Assembly: GCF_003987655.1 (NCBI RefSeq)
Contig: NZ_NGKC01000012.1
Span: 1-64,000, forward strand
DNA from: Vagococcus acidifermentans
GTDB taxonomy: Bacteria; Bacillota; Bacilli; Lactobacillales; Vagococcaceae
DNA length: 64,000 nucleotides
Direction: 5' to 3'
The stretch's first letter is position 1. Every line of letters starts with the position of its first letter. The notes beneath the pieces were generated by a model. That model was not told the DNA's origin, searched no databases, and worked only from the letters and a program-made list of their open reading frames with translations. This document shows, one piece after another, positions 7,137 to 15,129 of this stretch. A program made the translations under genes and the position numbers.

Positions 7137-8651
7137 ATGAACAGATTGACAATAAAATTAAAAAATATCACACATAGTTTTGATTCAAAGGAGATTCTTT
7201 CAGTCGACGAGCTGGCAGTTTATGAAAATGACCGGATTGGTATTATCGGCGACAACGGTGCCGGAAAATCAACATTGCTGAACATCATCAGCGGCGACAT
7301 TGTGCCGGAAAAAGGTATCGTTCAACGGGAAATCTGTTTCAATCATTTTGACCAGATTGCTGAAGCAGACGAGATGCTGCATGTCAATCATCTGGATGGG
7401 GAATTGCTGAGCCGCTTTGGTGTGCCGACGAATCGAGTAGAAACTCTCAGCGGCGGTGAAGAAACAAAATTCCGTTTAACACAGGTACTGTCAACATATC
7501 AACCGGGACTCCTACTCGATGAACCTACGACCCACTTGGACAAAAAAGGTGTTGAATCACTAATTGGAGAGCTGACTTATTATTACGGCACATTGGTTTT
7601 TGTTAGTCACGACAGATATTTTCTAAATAAATTGGCGACGAAAATATGGGAAGTAGCGAATGGCACTGTGGTGGAATATGCCGGTAATTATGAGGCTTAC
7701 AAGCAGCAAAAAGCATTGGCTGTTTTGGAAAACAAACGTGCAGTGGAGGGATATGCAAAGGAAAAGAAACGTCTGGAGCAAGCAATCAGCCAAAAGAAAC
7801 AGCAAGCCGAAAAGAGTCGGCAAGTATCGGACAAAAAGAAAAAACAGCGGATTAAGCCGGACCGTCTGTCAGCCTCACGGTCAAAAGATACAGTACAGAA
7901 AAATTTGATGAAGACGGCCAAAGCCATGGAAAGCCGTTTGGAAAAAATGACTGAACAGAGATTGATTGAAACTGCTGCACCAATTGTTTTTCCGATTCAA
8001 AAATTAGCCGCTATTCACAACAAATTCCCTGTTCGTGGCGAAAATGTGACGATTACCAAAGGACCGCGGACGTTGTTCAATGAATGTGATTTTCAATTCG
8101 GGTTGAATAAAAAGATTGCCATAGTGGGTGATAATGGTTCGGGGAAGACTACGTTATTGCAGCATATTGTCGCAAATGGCGATGGTATTGTTCTTTCACC
8201 GAAAGTGATTTTTTCTTTCTACCGACAAATGGCGTATAAATTAAGCAGTACGCGTCCTGTTTTAGATTATCTGATGCAACAGACTGACTATACGGAGCCT
8301 CTTGTCAGAAGTATTTTGAATAATTTGGGTTTTTCTCAAATCGAAATAACCAAAGCTGTCGGCGATTTAAGCGGCGGCGAAGCAACGAGGCTGGCACTGG
8401 CATTACTATTTGTCAAACCGGCTAATGTACTGGTTCTGGATGAACCTACCAACTTTGTAGATTTAAGGACAATCGAAGCACTGGAAAATTTAATCAGGTC
8501 GTATGCAGGAACGGTCATTTTTACTTCGCACGATTTTTACTTTGTTGAACGGACAGCTGATGATATATACGCCATAAAGAATAAACAGCTAAAACTGATT
8601 TCAAAGGAACAATTGATGGAGTTGAGTGGATCAGCTTTTGACCGAAAATAG
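7137..8651 (+). CDS. ABC-F ribosomal protection protein (Vga/Msr type)
   Basis: A 504-residue soluble ATPase with two ABC domains and no membrane segments. Domain 1 has Walker A GDNGAGKST (38-46), signature LSGGE (about 106-110) and LLLDEPTTHLD; domain 2 has GDNGSGKTT (about 330), LSGGEAT and LVLDEPTNFVD. A long Lys/Gln-rich coiled-coil linker (about 190-270) joins them; in this family it reaches into the ribosome to dislodge antibiotics bound at the peptidyl transferase centre or exit tunnel. Length and linker resemble Vga/Msr proteins more than housekeeping EttA or Uup. The leader peptide and attenuator support a resistance role, but the drug spectrum cannot be read from sequence. Confidence 0.85.
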   Translation: MNRLTIKLKNITHSFDSKEILSVDELAVYENDRIGIIGDNGAGKSTLLNIISGDIVPEKGIVQREICFNHFDQIAEADEMLHVNHLDGELLSRFGVPTNRVETLSGGEETKFRLTQVLSTYQPGLLLDEPTTHLDKKGVESLIGELTYYYGTLVFVSHDRYFLNKLATKIWEVANGTVVEYAGNYEAYKQQKALAVLENKRAVEGYAKEKKRLEQAISQKKQQAEKSRQVSDKKKKQRIKPDRLSASRSKDTVQKNLMKTAKAMESRLEKMTEQRLIETAAPIVFPIQKLAAIHNKFPVRGENVTITKGPRTLFNECDFQFGLNKKIAIVGDNGSGKTTLLQHIVANGDGIVLSPKVIFSFYRQMAYKLSSTRPVLDYLMQQTDYTEPLVRSILNNLGFSQIEITKAVGDLSGGEATRLALALLFVKPANVLVLDEPTNFVDLRTIEALENLIRSYAGTVIFTSHDFYFVERTADDIYAIKNKQLKLISKEQLMELSGSAFDRK

Positions 8652-8680
8652 CTAGATGACTCTGAATGATAAACTGACTC

Positions 8681-8714
8681 AATCGGTGAGGAATCAATTC
8701 TTCACCGATTTTTG
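8681..8714 (+). terminator. Terminator after the ABC-F gene
   Basis: AATCGGTGA (8681-8689) pairs with TCACCGATT (8702-8710), followed by a T run. Confidence 0.85.
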
Positions 8715-8730
8715 GTTTTTGACAAGGAAC

Positions 8731-8779
8731 CTTTACAAAGCTTCCGAAAAATGCTATATTAAATATGTAAAGGAAGCTT
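8731..8779 (+). promoter_or_regulatory. Promoter and inverted-repeat operator of the XRE gene
   Basis: TTTACA (8732-8737), 17-base spacer, TATATT (8755-8760). The element CTTTACA-AAGCTTCC (8731-8745) recurs in inverted, rearranged form as TGTAAAG-GAAGCTT (8766-8779), flanking the -10 region. This fits autoregulation by the XRE protein encoded directly downstream. Confidence 0.6.
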
Positions 8780-8803
8780 GTCAGTAACTTGAGGAGGCCT
8801 TTT

Positions 8804-9010
8804 ATGAAAAACAGAGTTGAAGAATTAAGAAAAGCCCGCAAGTTGAATCAGGAAGAGTTTGCCAAACAAATTCGTGTGTCGAGGCAAACAGTCAGTTCCA
8901 TCGAAACAGGCAAGTATAATCCGTCTTTGGAGTTGGCATTTGCGATAGCTCATTTTTTTGGCAAGGCAATCGAAGAGATATTCATCTACGAAGAGGAGGA
9001 GCCGAGATGA
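8804..9010 (+). CDS. Cro/C1-type (XRE) regulator
   Basis: A 68-residue protein made almost wholly of one helix-turn-helix domain (RVEELRKARKLNQEEFAKQI then SRQTVSSIETGKYNPSLELA), ending in an acidic tail. GAGGAGG at 8791-8797 fixes the ATG at 8804. The ATGA overlap with the next gene, encoding a membrane protein, is a frequent pairing in Firmicutes, where the small XRE protein controls its own operon. Likely a repressor of this two-gene unit. Confidence 0.85.
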   Translation: MKNRVEELRKARKLNQEEFAKQIRVSRQTVSSIETGKYNPSLELAFAIAHFFGKAIEEIFIYEEEEPR

Positions 9011-9450
9011 AAAAGAATCAGCTGTATGCAGGTCTGGTTTATTTAGGAGTCGGTATTCTTTTTGGAATTTTGGCGTTACTGTTTGATACTAAAATCGAGT
9101 ATTTGCTTTGGGGATATGTAGGAGCGGCGGTTTTTGGCGGTTTATTTATCATTGGTAAATATCTGTACTGGTCGCGTCCGGGCTATTCTTCAGAGTATGA
9201 GAAAAGACTGGAAGCTGAAAAAATTGAATTTCAGGATGAAAGAAAAGAGTTTTTAAGAAATAAGTCTGGCAGGTACGCCTATCTCTTAAATCTGCTGTTC
9301 CTGTCTGTCGCGATGGTCCTGGTTTCCATATTGGATGCGTATGGGATTAGTATATCCACAAATGCCATTATCCTCAGTCTAGGCATTTATTTTGTATTCC
9401 AGTTTGTGATAGGTGTGGTTTTCTTTAGGGTGTTGAGTAGGAAGTATTAA
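9007..9450 (+). CDS. Four-helix membrane protein paired with XRE regulator
   Basis: A 147-residue protein with two N-terminal hydrophobic helices (about 8-28 and 33-52), a charged cytosolic loop (about 57-95, rich in Glu/Lys/Arg) and two C-terminal helices (about 97-117 and 121-143). Its start overlaps the XRE stop by four bases, so the two are co-translated. I do not recognise the family beyond its resemblance to membrane proteins co-encoded with small XRE regulators. Function unknown. Confidence 0.7.
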   Translation: MKKNQLYAGLVYLGVGILFGILALLFDTKIEYLLWGYVGAAVFGGLFIIGKYLYWSRPGYSSEYEKRLEAEKIEFQDERKEFLRNKSGRYAYLLNLLFLSVAMVLVSILDAYGISISTNAIILSLGIYFVFQFVIGVVFFRVLSRKY

Positions 9451-9454
9451 ATAA

Positions 9455-9498
9455 AACTGCCCAGAAAGAGTAGCATTCTCTCTGGGCAGTTCTCTTTT
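9455..9498. terminator. Bidirectional terminator
   Basis: AACTGCCCAGA (9455-9465) pairs with TCTGGGCAGTT (9481-9491), with T tracts on both strands. It separates the XRE operon from the convergent licT gene. Confidence 0.85.
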
Positions 9499-9504
9499 TC
9501 CATA

Positions 9505-10353
9505 TTATTCCGCTTCATCTTCCCCAATCACCCGGTTGATGTGAATAACAAGGTAAATCAATTCGGAATGTTTGACATTGATGTTCTTTGCCTGCTTCAG
9601 ATAGTCGCTAATTCTGAGGCTGCAGTTGTAAGCTTGCGGATACTTGCTTTTAACCAACTCATATAAAAATTCGTCATCATCATCATACGGTGTATTAGTC
9701 AAAATACGGCGCACAAAGTATTGGATATGGGTAATCATTCTGGAGTAGCTTAAGGAGCTTTCGTCAAAAGTGGTTCCAAAAAAGCGGCTGATAATGTTCA
9801 GGATATCTCTCACTAATTCAGTGATTTCCATGGTGATGTTCAAATTTTGCGAATCAGTGGTACTGTTGACAAAGTGGAGTGCAAAGAATCCTGCTTCATC
9901 TTCCGGCAGTTCCACCCCGAGTGTGTCGTTGATAAGTGCGAGAGCCTGCGTGGCGGCTTTAAACTCAACCGGATAAAACTTTTTTATGTCAAAAAGCAAA
10001 GGATTGGCAGGGAAAATGCCGTCCTTCGCCCTCTTCAACGTGTAATGCAAGTGATCTGTGAACGTCAGATAAATCTGTTCTGAAAATTCCACCTCCATGG
10101 CTTCTTCGGCCATGGAGATGATTTTTTTTGAAAGCCCCACGATATCAGGGTCGAACGATTTTACCAGCTCCAAAATATCAAGCTGCCCTAAATCATCGTG
10201 AGCCAACGTAAAGACTTTTTCAACATAGGTTTGGTCGATTTGATCGCCGTTTCTTTTATTAAAAGCAATTCCACGCCCCATGACAACGACTTCTTCTTGA
10301 TTATCGTTGACAGAAATAACAACATTATTATTTAATATTTTTTTGATAATCAT
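9505..10353 (-). CDS. licT: BglG/LicT transcriptional antiterminator
   Basis: RNA-binding antiterminator of 282 residues. The N-terminal CAT domain (1-55; KILNNNVVISVN and GRGIAFNKRNGD) binds the RAT hairpin in the bglP leader and blocks the overlapping terminator. Two PRD domains follow (about 65-170 and 175-282), which the PTS phosphorylates on conserved His residues to match activity to beta-glucoside supply. It lies downstream of bglP on the same strand with a 34-base gap, and the matching RAT/terminator is present at 12262-12390, so the circuit is complete within the window. Confidence 0.94.
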   Translation of the reverse strand: MIIKKILNNNVVISVNDNQEEVVVMGRGIAFNKRNGDQIDQTYVEKVFTLAHDDLGQLDILELVKSFDPDIVGLSKKIISMAEEAMEVEFSEQIYLTFTDHLHYTLKRAKDGIFPANPLLFDIKKFYPVEFKAATQALALINDTLGVELPEDEAGFFALHFVNSTTDSQNLNITMEITELVRDILNIISRFFGTTFDESSLSYSRMITHIQYFVRRILTNTPYDDDDEFLYELVKSKYPQAYNCSLRISDYLKQAKNINVKHSELIYLVIHINRVIGEDEAE

Positions 10354-10387
10354 GCCAATTATTCCTTTCTTTCAAATGGGGCTAAAT

Positions 10388-12247
10388 CTATTTTACTACT
10401 GTCAGGAAATCTTCACCAGTAACAAGTTCGGTTTGCTTGTACGGCAACACATCCAAAAAGTCGGCGGTGTTGGTGATGACAATCGAAGTCGTTGCGTCTT
10501 TGCCGGCTTCTTTGAGTGCGTTTAATGAAAACGACACAAGCAAATCACCTTGTTTGACAGCATCGCCTTGTTTGACGTGGATGTCAAAGCCTTTTCCTTC
10601 CAGTTCGACTGTGTCAATCCCGATGTGCATCAGAATTTCTATGCCGGAATCGGTGGTTATCCCCACAGCATGGCCGGTCGGGAACAAGGTGGAAACAATA
10701 CCGTCAGCCGGCGCAAGGAGTGTTTCAGATGTCGGCATGATGGCGATGCCTTTACCCATTGCCCCAGATGCGAAAACTTTATCATCAACTTCTTCAAGCG
10801 GCACGATTGTTCCGTTCAGCGGGCTGACCAAGGTTTCCGAGTCAACTGCCACCTCACTGCTATCACCCGCTTCATCTGTCTGGGAAGCAAGCTCGCCCAT
10901 TGCGTCGGCTTCAGTATCGAATCCCAAAATCAGCGTCAGCACGAATGCCGCAATAAAACTGATACCTGTCCCGAGAATAGCGCCAAAGACGCTGGAGCTG
11001 ACACCTGCTTTTGTACTGATAAAGGCCGGCAGCACCAGTAAACTCGGCATGACTTGGCTAAAGGCTTTAACGCCGGCGACTGCTGTGACGGCACTGCCGA
11101 TAGCTCCGCCGATACATCCAGCAATAAAAGGCTTCTTGAGTGGCAGTGTGACCCCGTAAATCGTCGGTTCGGTGATACCGAACAGTGCTGTGATGGTACC
11201 TGAACCGGCCAGCTGTTTTCTCTTTTTATCTTTTGTCCGGACCATGACTGCCAACGCAGAGCCGGCTTGGGCAATGACCGCCGGCAACAGGAGCGGTGTG
11301 AAAGAATCGAATCCCAATGTGCTGAGATTGGTAATCGTGATAGGCACAAATCCCCAATGCATGCCAAACATGACGAGTACTTGCCAGAATGCGCCGATAA
11401 TCAGTCCGGCAATAATCGGACTGGATTCAAAAATGACTGTATAGCCTTTTCCGAGGATATCCCCGATGATTGTGCCCAAAGGTCCGATAACGAGGAATGT
11501 TAAAGGTACCATGATTGCGATGACGAGTAAAGGGGCTACGACAGTTTTCAGGAAATCCGGCACAATTTTTCTGATAGTCCGCTCAACCGGAATTTGCGCA
11601 CCTACCGCAAGAATAATCGGAATGACGGAAGAATAATAGCCGGTCACAGGCAACACGATGTTAATCCCCATAAAATTCAAAGGGTTGTCAGTTAATCCCG
11701 GGTACAACAGCGCCCCTGCGATAGCCAACGAAATAAACGGGTCGACTTTGAATTTCTTTGCCGCTGTAAAAGCAAGAGCAAACGGCAGAAATTGGAAAAA
11801 CGCATCGGCTGCAATGAATAATACTTGATAAGTCCCTGAATTCGGACTCATCCAGTGCAGCGTTGTGGCCAGCGCCAACAGCCCTTTTAATACCCCGGCA
11901 CCTGCCATTGGACCGATGAAAGGCAGGAAAATACTTGATATGATGTCGATGACGCGGTTGACAAGATTGCCCGAAGCTTCTTCTTTTTCATCAGATTCTC
12001 CCAGACCGCTGTCATGTACCAGCTGATTATACACCTCTTTGACCTGATTGCCGATAACTACCTGATACTGTCCGCTGCTTTGAACGACTTCGATGACGCC
12101 GTCAAGGGCCTTTATATCGGCCGTTTTGGCCTGACTCTCATCTTTTAATTTAAACCGTAAGCGGGTAGCGCAGTGAATGACACTAGTAACGTTTTGTTTG
12201 CCTCCAACTAATGAAAGAATGTCAGCTGCCAGTTGTTTCTTATCCAT
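10388..12247 (-). CDS. bglP: Beta-glucoside PTS transporter EIIBCA
   Basis: Imports and phosphorylates beta-glucosides. The 619-residue protein contains, in order, an EIIB domain (Cys26 in SVIHCATRLRF), a multi-helix EIIC domain (about 105-450) and a C-terminal EIIA domain with the active-site His in ILMHIGIDTVEL. GGAGGAG at 12256-12262 fixes the ATG at 12247; the open frame upstream runs through the leader terminator and is not coding. No phospho-beta-glucosidase gene accompanies bglP and licT here, so that enzyme must be encoded elsewhere. Confidence 0.94.
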   Translation of the reverse strand: MDKKQLAADILSLVGGKQNVTSVIHCATRLRFKLKDESQAKTADIKALDGVIEVVQSSGQYQVVIGNQVKEVYNQLVHDSGLGESDEKEEASGNLVNRVIDIISSIFLPFIGPMAGAGVLKGLLALATTLHWMSPNSGTYQVLFIAADAFFQFLPFALAFTAAKKFKVDPFISLAIAGALLYPGLTDNPLNFMGINIVLPVTGYYSSVIPIILAVGAQIPVERTIRKIVPDFLKTVVAPLLVIAIMVPLTFLVIGPLGTIIGDILGKGYTVIFESSPIIAGLIIGAFWQVLVMFGMHWGFVPITITNLSTLGFDSFTPLLLPAVIAQAGSALAVMVRTKDKKRKQLAGSGTITALFGITEPTIYGVTLPLKKPFIAGCIGGAIGSAVTAVAGVKAFSQVMPSLLVLPAFISTKAGVSSSVFGAILGTGISFIAAFVLTLILGFDTEADAMGELASQTDEAGDSSEVAVDSETLVSPLNGTIVPLEEVDDKVFASGAMGKGIAIMPTSETLLAPADGIVSTLFPTGHAVGITTDSGIEILMHIGIDTVELEGKGFDIHVKQGDAVKQGDLLVSFSLNALKEAGKDATTSIVITNTADFLDVLPYKQTELVTGEDFLTVVK

Positions 12248-12261
12248 TGTAGTTCTCCTCC

Positions 12262-12390
12262 TTAAAAAAATAAAAAACCCTAATTGACCAAATAGTGCAC
12301 ACAAATCAGCATTGGACCTGCAGTATTCCAATGCGTTGTAAGCAATATTCAATCAATTAGGGTTTTGCCTGCCAAACAGTAACAATCGCT
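12262..12390 (-). promoter_or_regulatory. RAT element and overlapping terminator controlling bglP
   Basis: On the minus strand the RAT core GATTGTTACTGTTTGGCAGG (about 12368-12387) closely matches LicT targets and runs into AAACCC, which is the 5' arm of a terminator. TCAATTAGGGTTTT (12353-12366) pairs with AAAACCCTAATTGA (12274-12287), with a second hairpin (12309-12316/12327-12334) inside the loop and a T-rich tract after it. RAT and terminator share bases, so LicT binding excludes termination. Confidence 0.9.
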
Positions 12391-12402
12391 AATCTTGGTT
12401 CC

Positions 12403-12438
12403 ATTGTATCACACTTTGGCAAAATGTAAACCGTTTCT
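12403..12438 (-). promoter_or_regulatory. bglP promoter with cre-like site
   Basis: On the minus strand: TTTACA (12425-12430), 16-base spacer, TACAAT (12403-12408), giving a start near 12396, directly before the RAT. AGAAACGGTTTACA (12425-12438) matches the CcpA cre consensus with two deviations and overlaps the -35 box, which would give carbon catabolite repression. Confidence 0.6.
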
Positions 12439-12591
12439 TTTTGTAAAACATCCTAAAATGAACATAAGCAGCCGAAGATATGAGGCACACCGGCTTTTTT
12501 CTTTTTCTGTCTGAGATGTTAAAATAGATGATTGAAGCAATCATTTTTACAGTGTCAGAATAGTAAGAAATATAAGGAGCAGATTCATTGT

Positions 12592-13332
12592 ATGAAAAAT
12601 ATTAAACTCACCATCGAGTATGACGGCAAACGATACCTCGGCTGGCAGCGGCTGGGTGATTCCGATAAAACGATTCAAGGGAAGATAGAAGGTGTCTTGA
12701 CACAGATGACAGGAGAAAGCATCGAGATTATCGGTTCCGGCAGGACGGACACAGGCACTCATGCGCGAGGTCAGGTTGCTAACTTCAAAACAAATGCGAA
12801 AATGACGCCGGATGAGATGCGTGATTTCCTCAACCGTCACTTGCCGCGCGACATCGTAGTCAAAAAAGCAGAAGAAGCCGCCGCAAGATTTCATGCGCGC
12901 TACAATGCTGTCGGCAAGCAATACAGCTACTATATCTGGAATGAGACCGTCCCGTCTGTTTTCGCCCGTAACTACAGTTACCATTACCCGCAAAAGCTGG
13001 ACATTGCCAAAATGGATGAAGCTTGCCAAAAGCTGACAGGCACACACAATTTCAGCGGTTTTTCTGCACTCAGAAAAACCAAAAAATCAACAGTCAGAAC
13101 ACTGGATAAGCTGTCGATTCAAAAAGAGGGCGGCATGCTCCATCTGACCTTTGCAGGTGACGGGTTCCTCCATAAGATGGTCAGGATCATCACAGGCACC
13201 TTGCTGGAAATCGGCGCAGGTGAACTGGAGCTGGCAGTCATTGACGAGATTTTTGCCAGCAACGTCAGAAAATATGCCGGCGACACCGCTCCTTCGCACG
13301 GGCTGTTTCTTGATGAGGTGTTTTATCATTAA
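12592..13332 (+). CDS. truA: tRNA pseudouridine(38-40) synthase
   Basis: Converts uridines 38-40 in the tRNA anticodon arm to pseudouridine. The 246-residue length is typical. The catalytic Asp lies in GRTDTGTHARGQVANF (about residues 50-65), and the family features YDGKRYLGWQR at the N terminus and FHARYNAVGKQYSYY in the middle are present. AAGGAG at 12574-12579 supports the ATG at 12592 rather than the upstream in-frame codon at 12532. It stands alone, followed by the restriction-modification operon. Confidence 0.95.
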   Translation: MKNIKLTIEYDGKRYLGWQRLGDSDKTIQGKIEGVLTQMTGESIEIIGSGRTDTGTHARGQVANFKTNAKMTPDEMRDFLNRHLPRDIVVKKAEEAAARFHARYNAVGKQYSYYIWNETVPSVFARNYSYHYPQKLDIAKMDEACQKLTGTHNFSGFSALRKTKKSTVRTLDKLSIQKEGGMLHLTFAGDGFLHKMVRIITGTLLEIGAGELELAVIDEIFASNVRKYAGDTAPSHGLFLDEVFYH

Positions 13333-13530
13333 GATTGACCTAGGCGAGACAGACTTATTCATGATATGGTAGTTAGACGTAGCTGAAAAAAAGTGCGAAT
13401 AAAATAACGATAAAATGATTCAGATGATGGTTGACATGTGTTGGAGATGTATATGAAAGTTGTTTTTTTCTTTCCCACTTCTCATCACATTAATGATAAA
13501 ATAATAATGATTAGACAATATAGGAGTGAC

Positions 13531-15129
13531 ATGATGGGTGCAGATTTGAACCAGCGTTTATTTAGTGCGGCAGACAATCTCCGCAGTAAAATGGATGCAT
13601 CAGAATACAAAAATTACTTATTGGGCTTGATTTTTTACAAATATCTTTCCGATAAATTATTGCAGCAAGTCGTGGAGTTGGCAGATGAGCCAATAAACGA
13701 ATATGATACACCTGACAAACAGGTGGTTCTTTATGAAGAGCTTTTATCGGATGAAGATACTAAGGCCGATTTGATTGCCACCTTGGTGGATACATTGGGC
13801 TATGACATTGAACCAAAGTATTTATTTAATGTGCTGGCAAATCAGGCAAAGCAAAATCTGTTTCAGCTGAATGAACTAAATAATGCGTTTAACCAACTGT
13901 CGTCAAAATATGAGTTGTTCAGCGGCTTGTTTGACGATGTTGATTTGCATTCTAAAAAATTAGGTTCGGATGACCAGCAGCGCAATGTCACAATCACTGA
14001 AGTGCTGAAGAAACTAAATGATGTGAACGTGCTAGTTCATAAGGGCGATGTGATAGGCGATGCGTATGAATTTCTCATCAGTCAGTTTGCTTCTGATGCA
14101 GGAAAAAAAGCAGGCGAGTTTTATACACCGCATATGGTATCGGACATGATGGCGCAGATCGTCACTATTGGTCAAGAGGATAAGAAACTGTTCAGCGTTT
14201 TTGACCCGACAATGGGGTCCGGTTCGTTGATGTTGAATGTCCGGAATTATTTGACCTATCCGGAAAGCGTCAAATATCATGGTCAGGAAATGAACACGAC
14301 TACATTCAATCTGGCAAAAATGAATTTGATTTTGCATGGTGTGGATGCGGAAGCTATGAATTTGCGCAACGGCGACACGCTGAACAAAGACTGGCCGACT
14401 GACGAGCCTTATATGTTTGACTCAGTTGTCATGAATCCGCCGTACTCTGCAAAATGGTCTGCGGATGCGACTTTCCTGGATGACTCGCGCTTCAACCGCT
14501 ATGGCAAGCTGGCGCCAAAGTCCAAGGCTGACTTTGCGTTTCTGCTGCACGGCTATTATCATTTGAAAGATACTGGCACAATGGCGATTGTTCTGCCTCA
14601 TGGCGTGTTGTTCCGGGGGGCGGCTGAAGGGGTAATCAGAAAAAAACTGTTGGAAGACGGCAGCATCTATGCAGTAATCGGTATGCCGGCAAATTTGTTC
14701 TTCGGGACATCTATCCCGACGACAGTCATTATTTTGAAAAAGAACCGGACCAGCCGCGATGTGCTGTTCATTGATGCCAGCAATGAGTTTGTCAAAGGCA
14801 AAAATCAAAATCAATTATCCGATGATAACATCAAAAAAATCGTGTCAACGTATAAAGAGCGGAAAGATATTGACAAATATGCGCATCTGGCTAGCTTTGA
14901 TGAAATCAAGAAGAATGACTATAATTTGAACATTCCGCGCTATGTCGACACCTTTGAAGAAGAACCGCCTGTTGACATGGTCGCTGTCGGGAAAGAAACG
15001 AAAGAACTGCGACAGAAAAAACGTGAATTGGAAGAAAGTTTATTTGCTACCATTTCCACCCTGCAAGTGCGCCCCGAGGATGAAGCATGGCTTCAAAGCG
15101 CCCTAGAGGTGTTTGACCATGAAAAATAA
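13531..15129 (+). CDS. hsdM: Type I restriction-modification methyltransferase subunit
   Basis: Adenine-N6 methyltransferase subunit of a type I enzyme; with HsdS it modifies host DNA, and with HsdR added it cuts unmodified DNA. The 532-residue protein has an N-terminal helical domain, the SAM-binding motif I DPTMGSGSL (about 224-232) and the catalytic motif IV NPPY (about 301-304). GGAGTG precedes a pair of ATG codons at 13531 and 13534. The gene order is hsdM-hsdS-hsdR, with hsdS overlapping the hsdM end by 11 bases. Confidence 0.94.
   Translation: MMGADLNQRLFSAADNLRSKMDASEYKNYLLGLIFYKYLSDKLLQQVVELADEPINEYDTPDKQVVLYEELLSDEDTKADLIATLVDTLGYDIEPKYLFNVLANQAKQNLFQLNELNNAFNQLSSKYELFSGLFDDVDLHSKKLGSDDQQRNVTITEVLKKLNDVNVLVHKGDVIGDAYEFLISQFASDAGKKAGEFYTPHMVSDMMAQIVTIGQEDKKLFSVFDPTMGSGSLMLNVRNYLTYPESVKYHGQEMNTTTFNLAKMNLILHGVDAEAMNLRNGDTLNKDWPTDEPYMFDSVVMNPPYSAKWSADATFLDDSRFNRYGKLAPKSKADFAFLLHGYYHLKDTGTMAIVLPHGVLFRGAAEGVIRKKLLEDGSIYAVIGMPANLFFGTSIPTTVIILKKNRTSRDVLFIDASNEFVKGKNQNQLSDDNIKKIVSTYKERKDIDKYAHLASFDEIKKNDYNLNIPRYVDTFEEEPPVDMVAVGKETKELRQKKRELEESLFATISTLQVRPEDEAWLQSALEVFDHEK

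Noticed and set aside
12547-13047. Minus-strand frame of 166 codons opposite truA
   Set aside because: Antisense shadow of a clearly identified truA gene.
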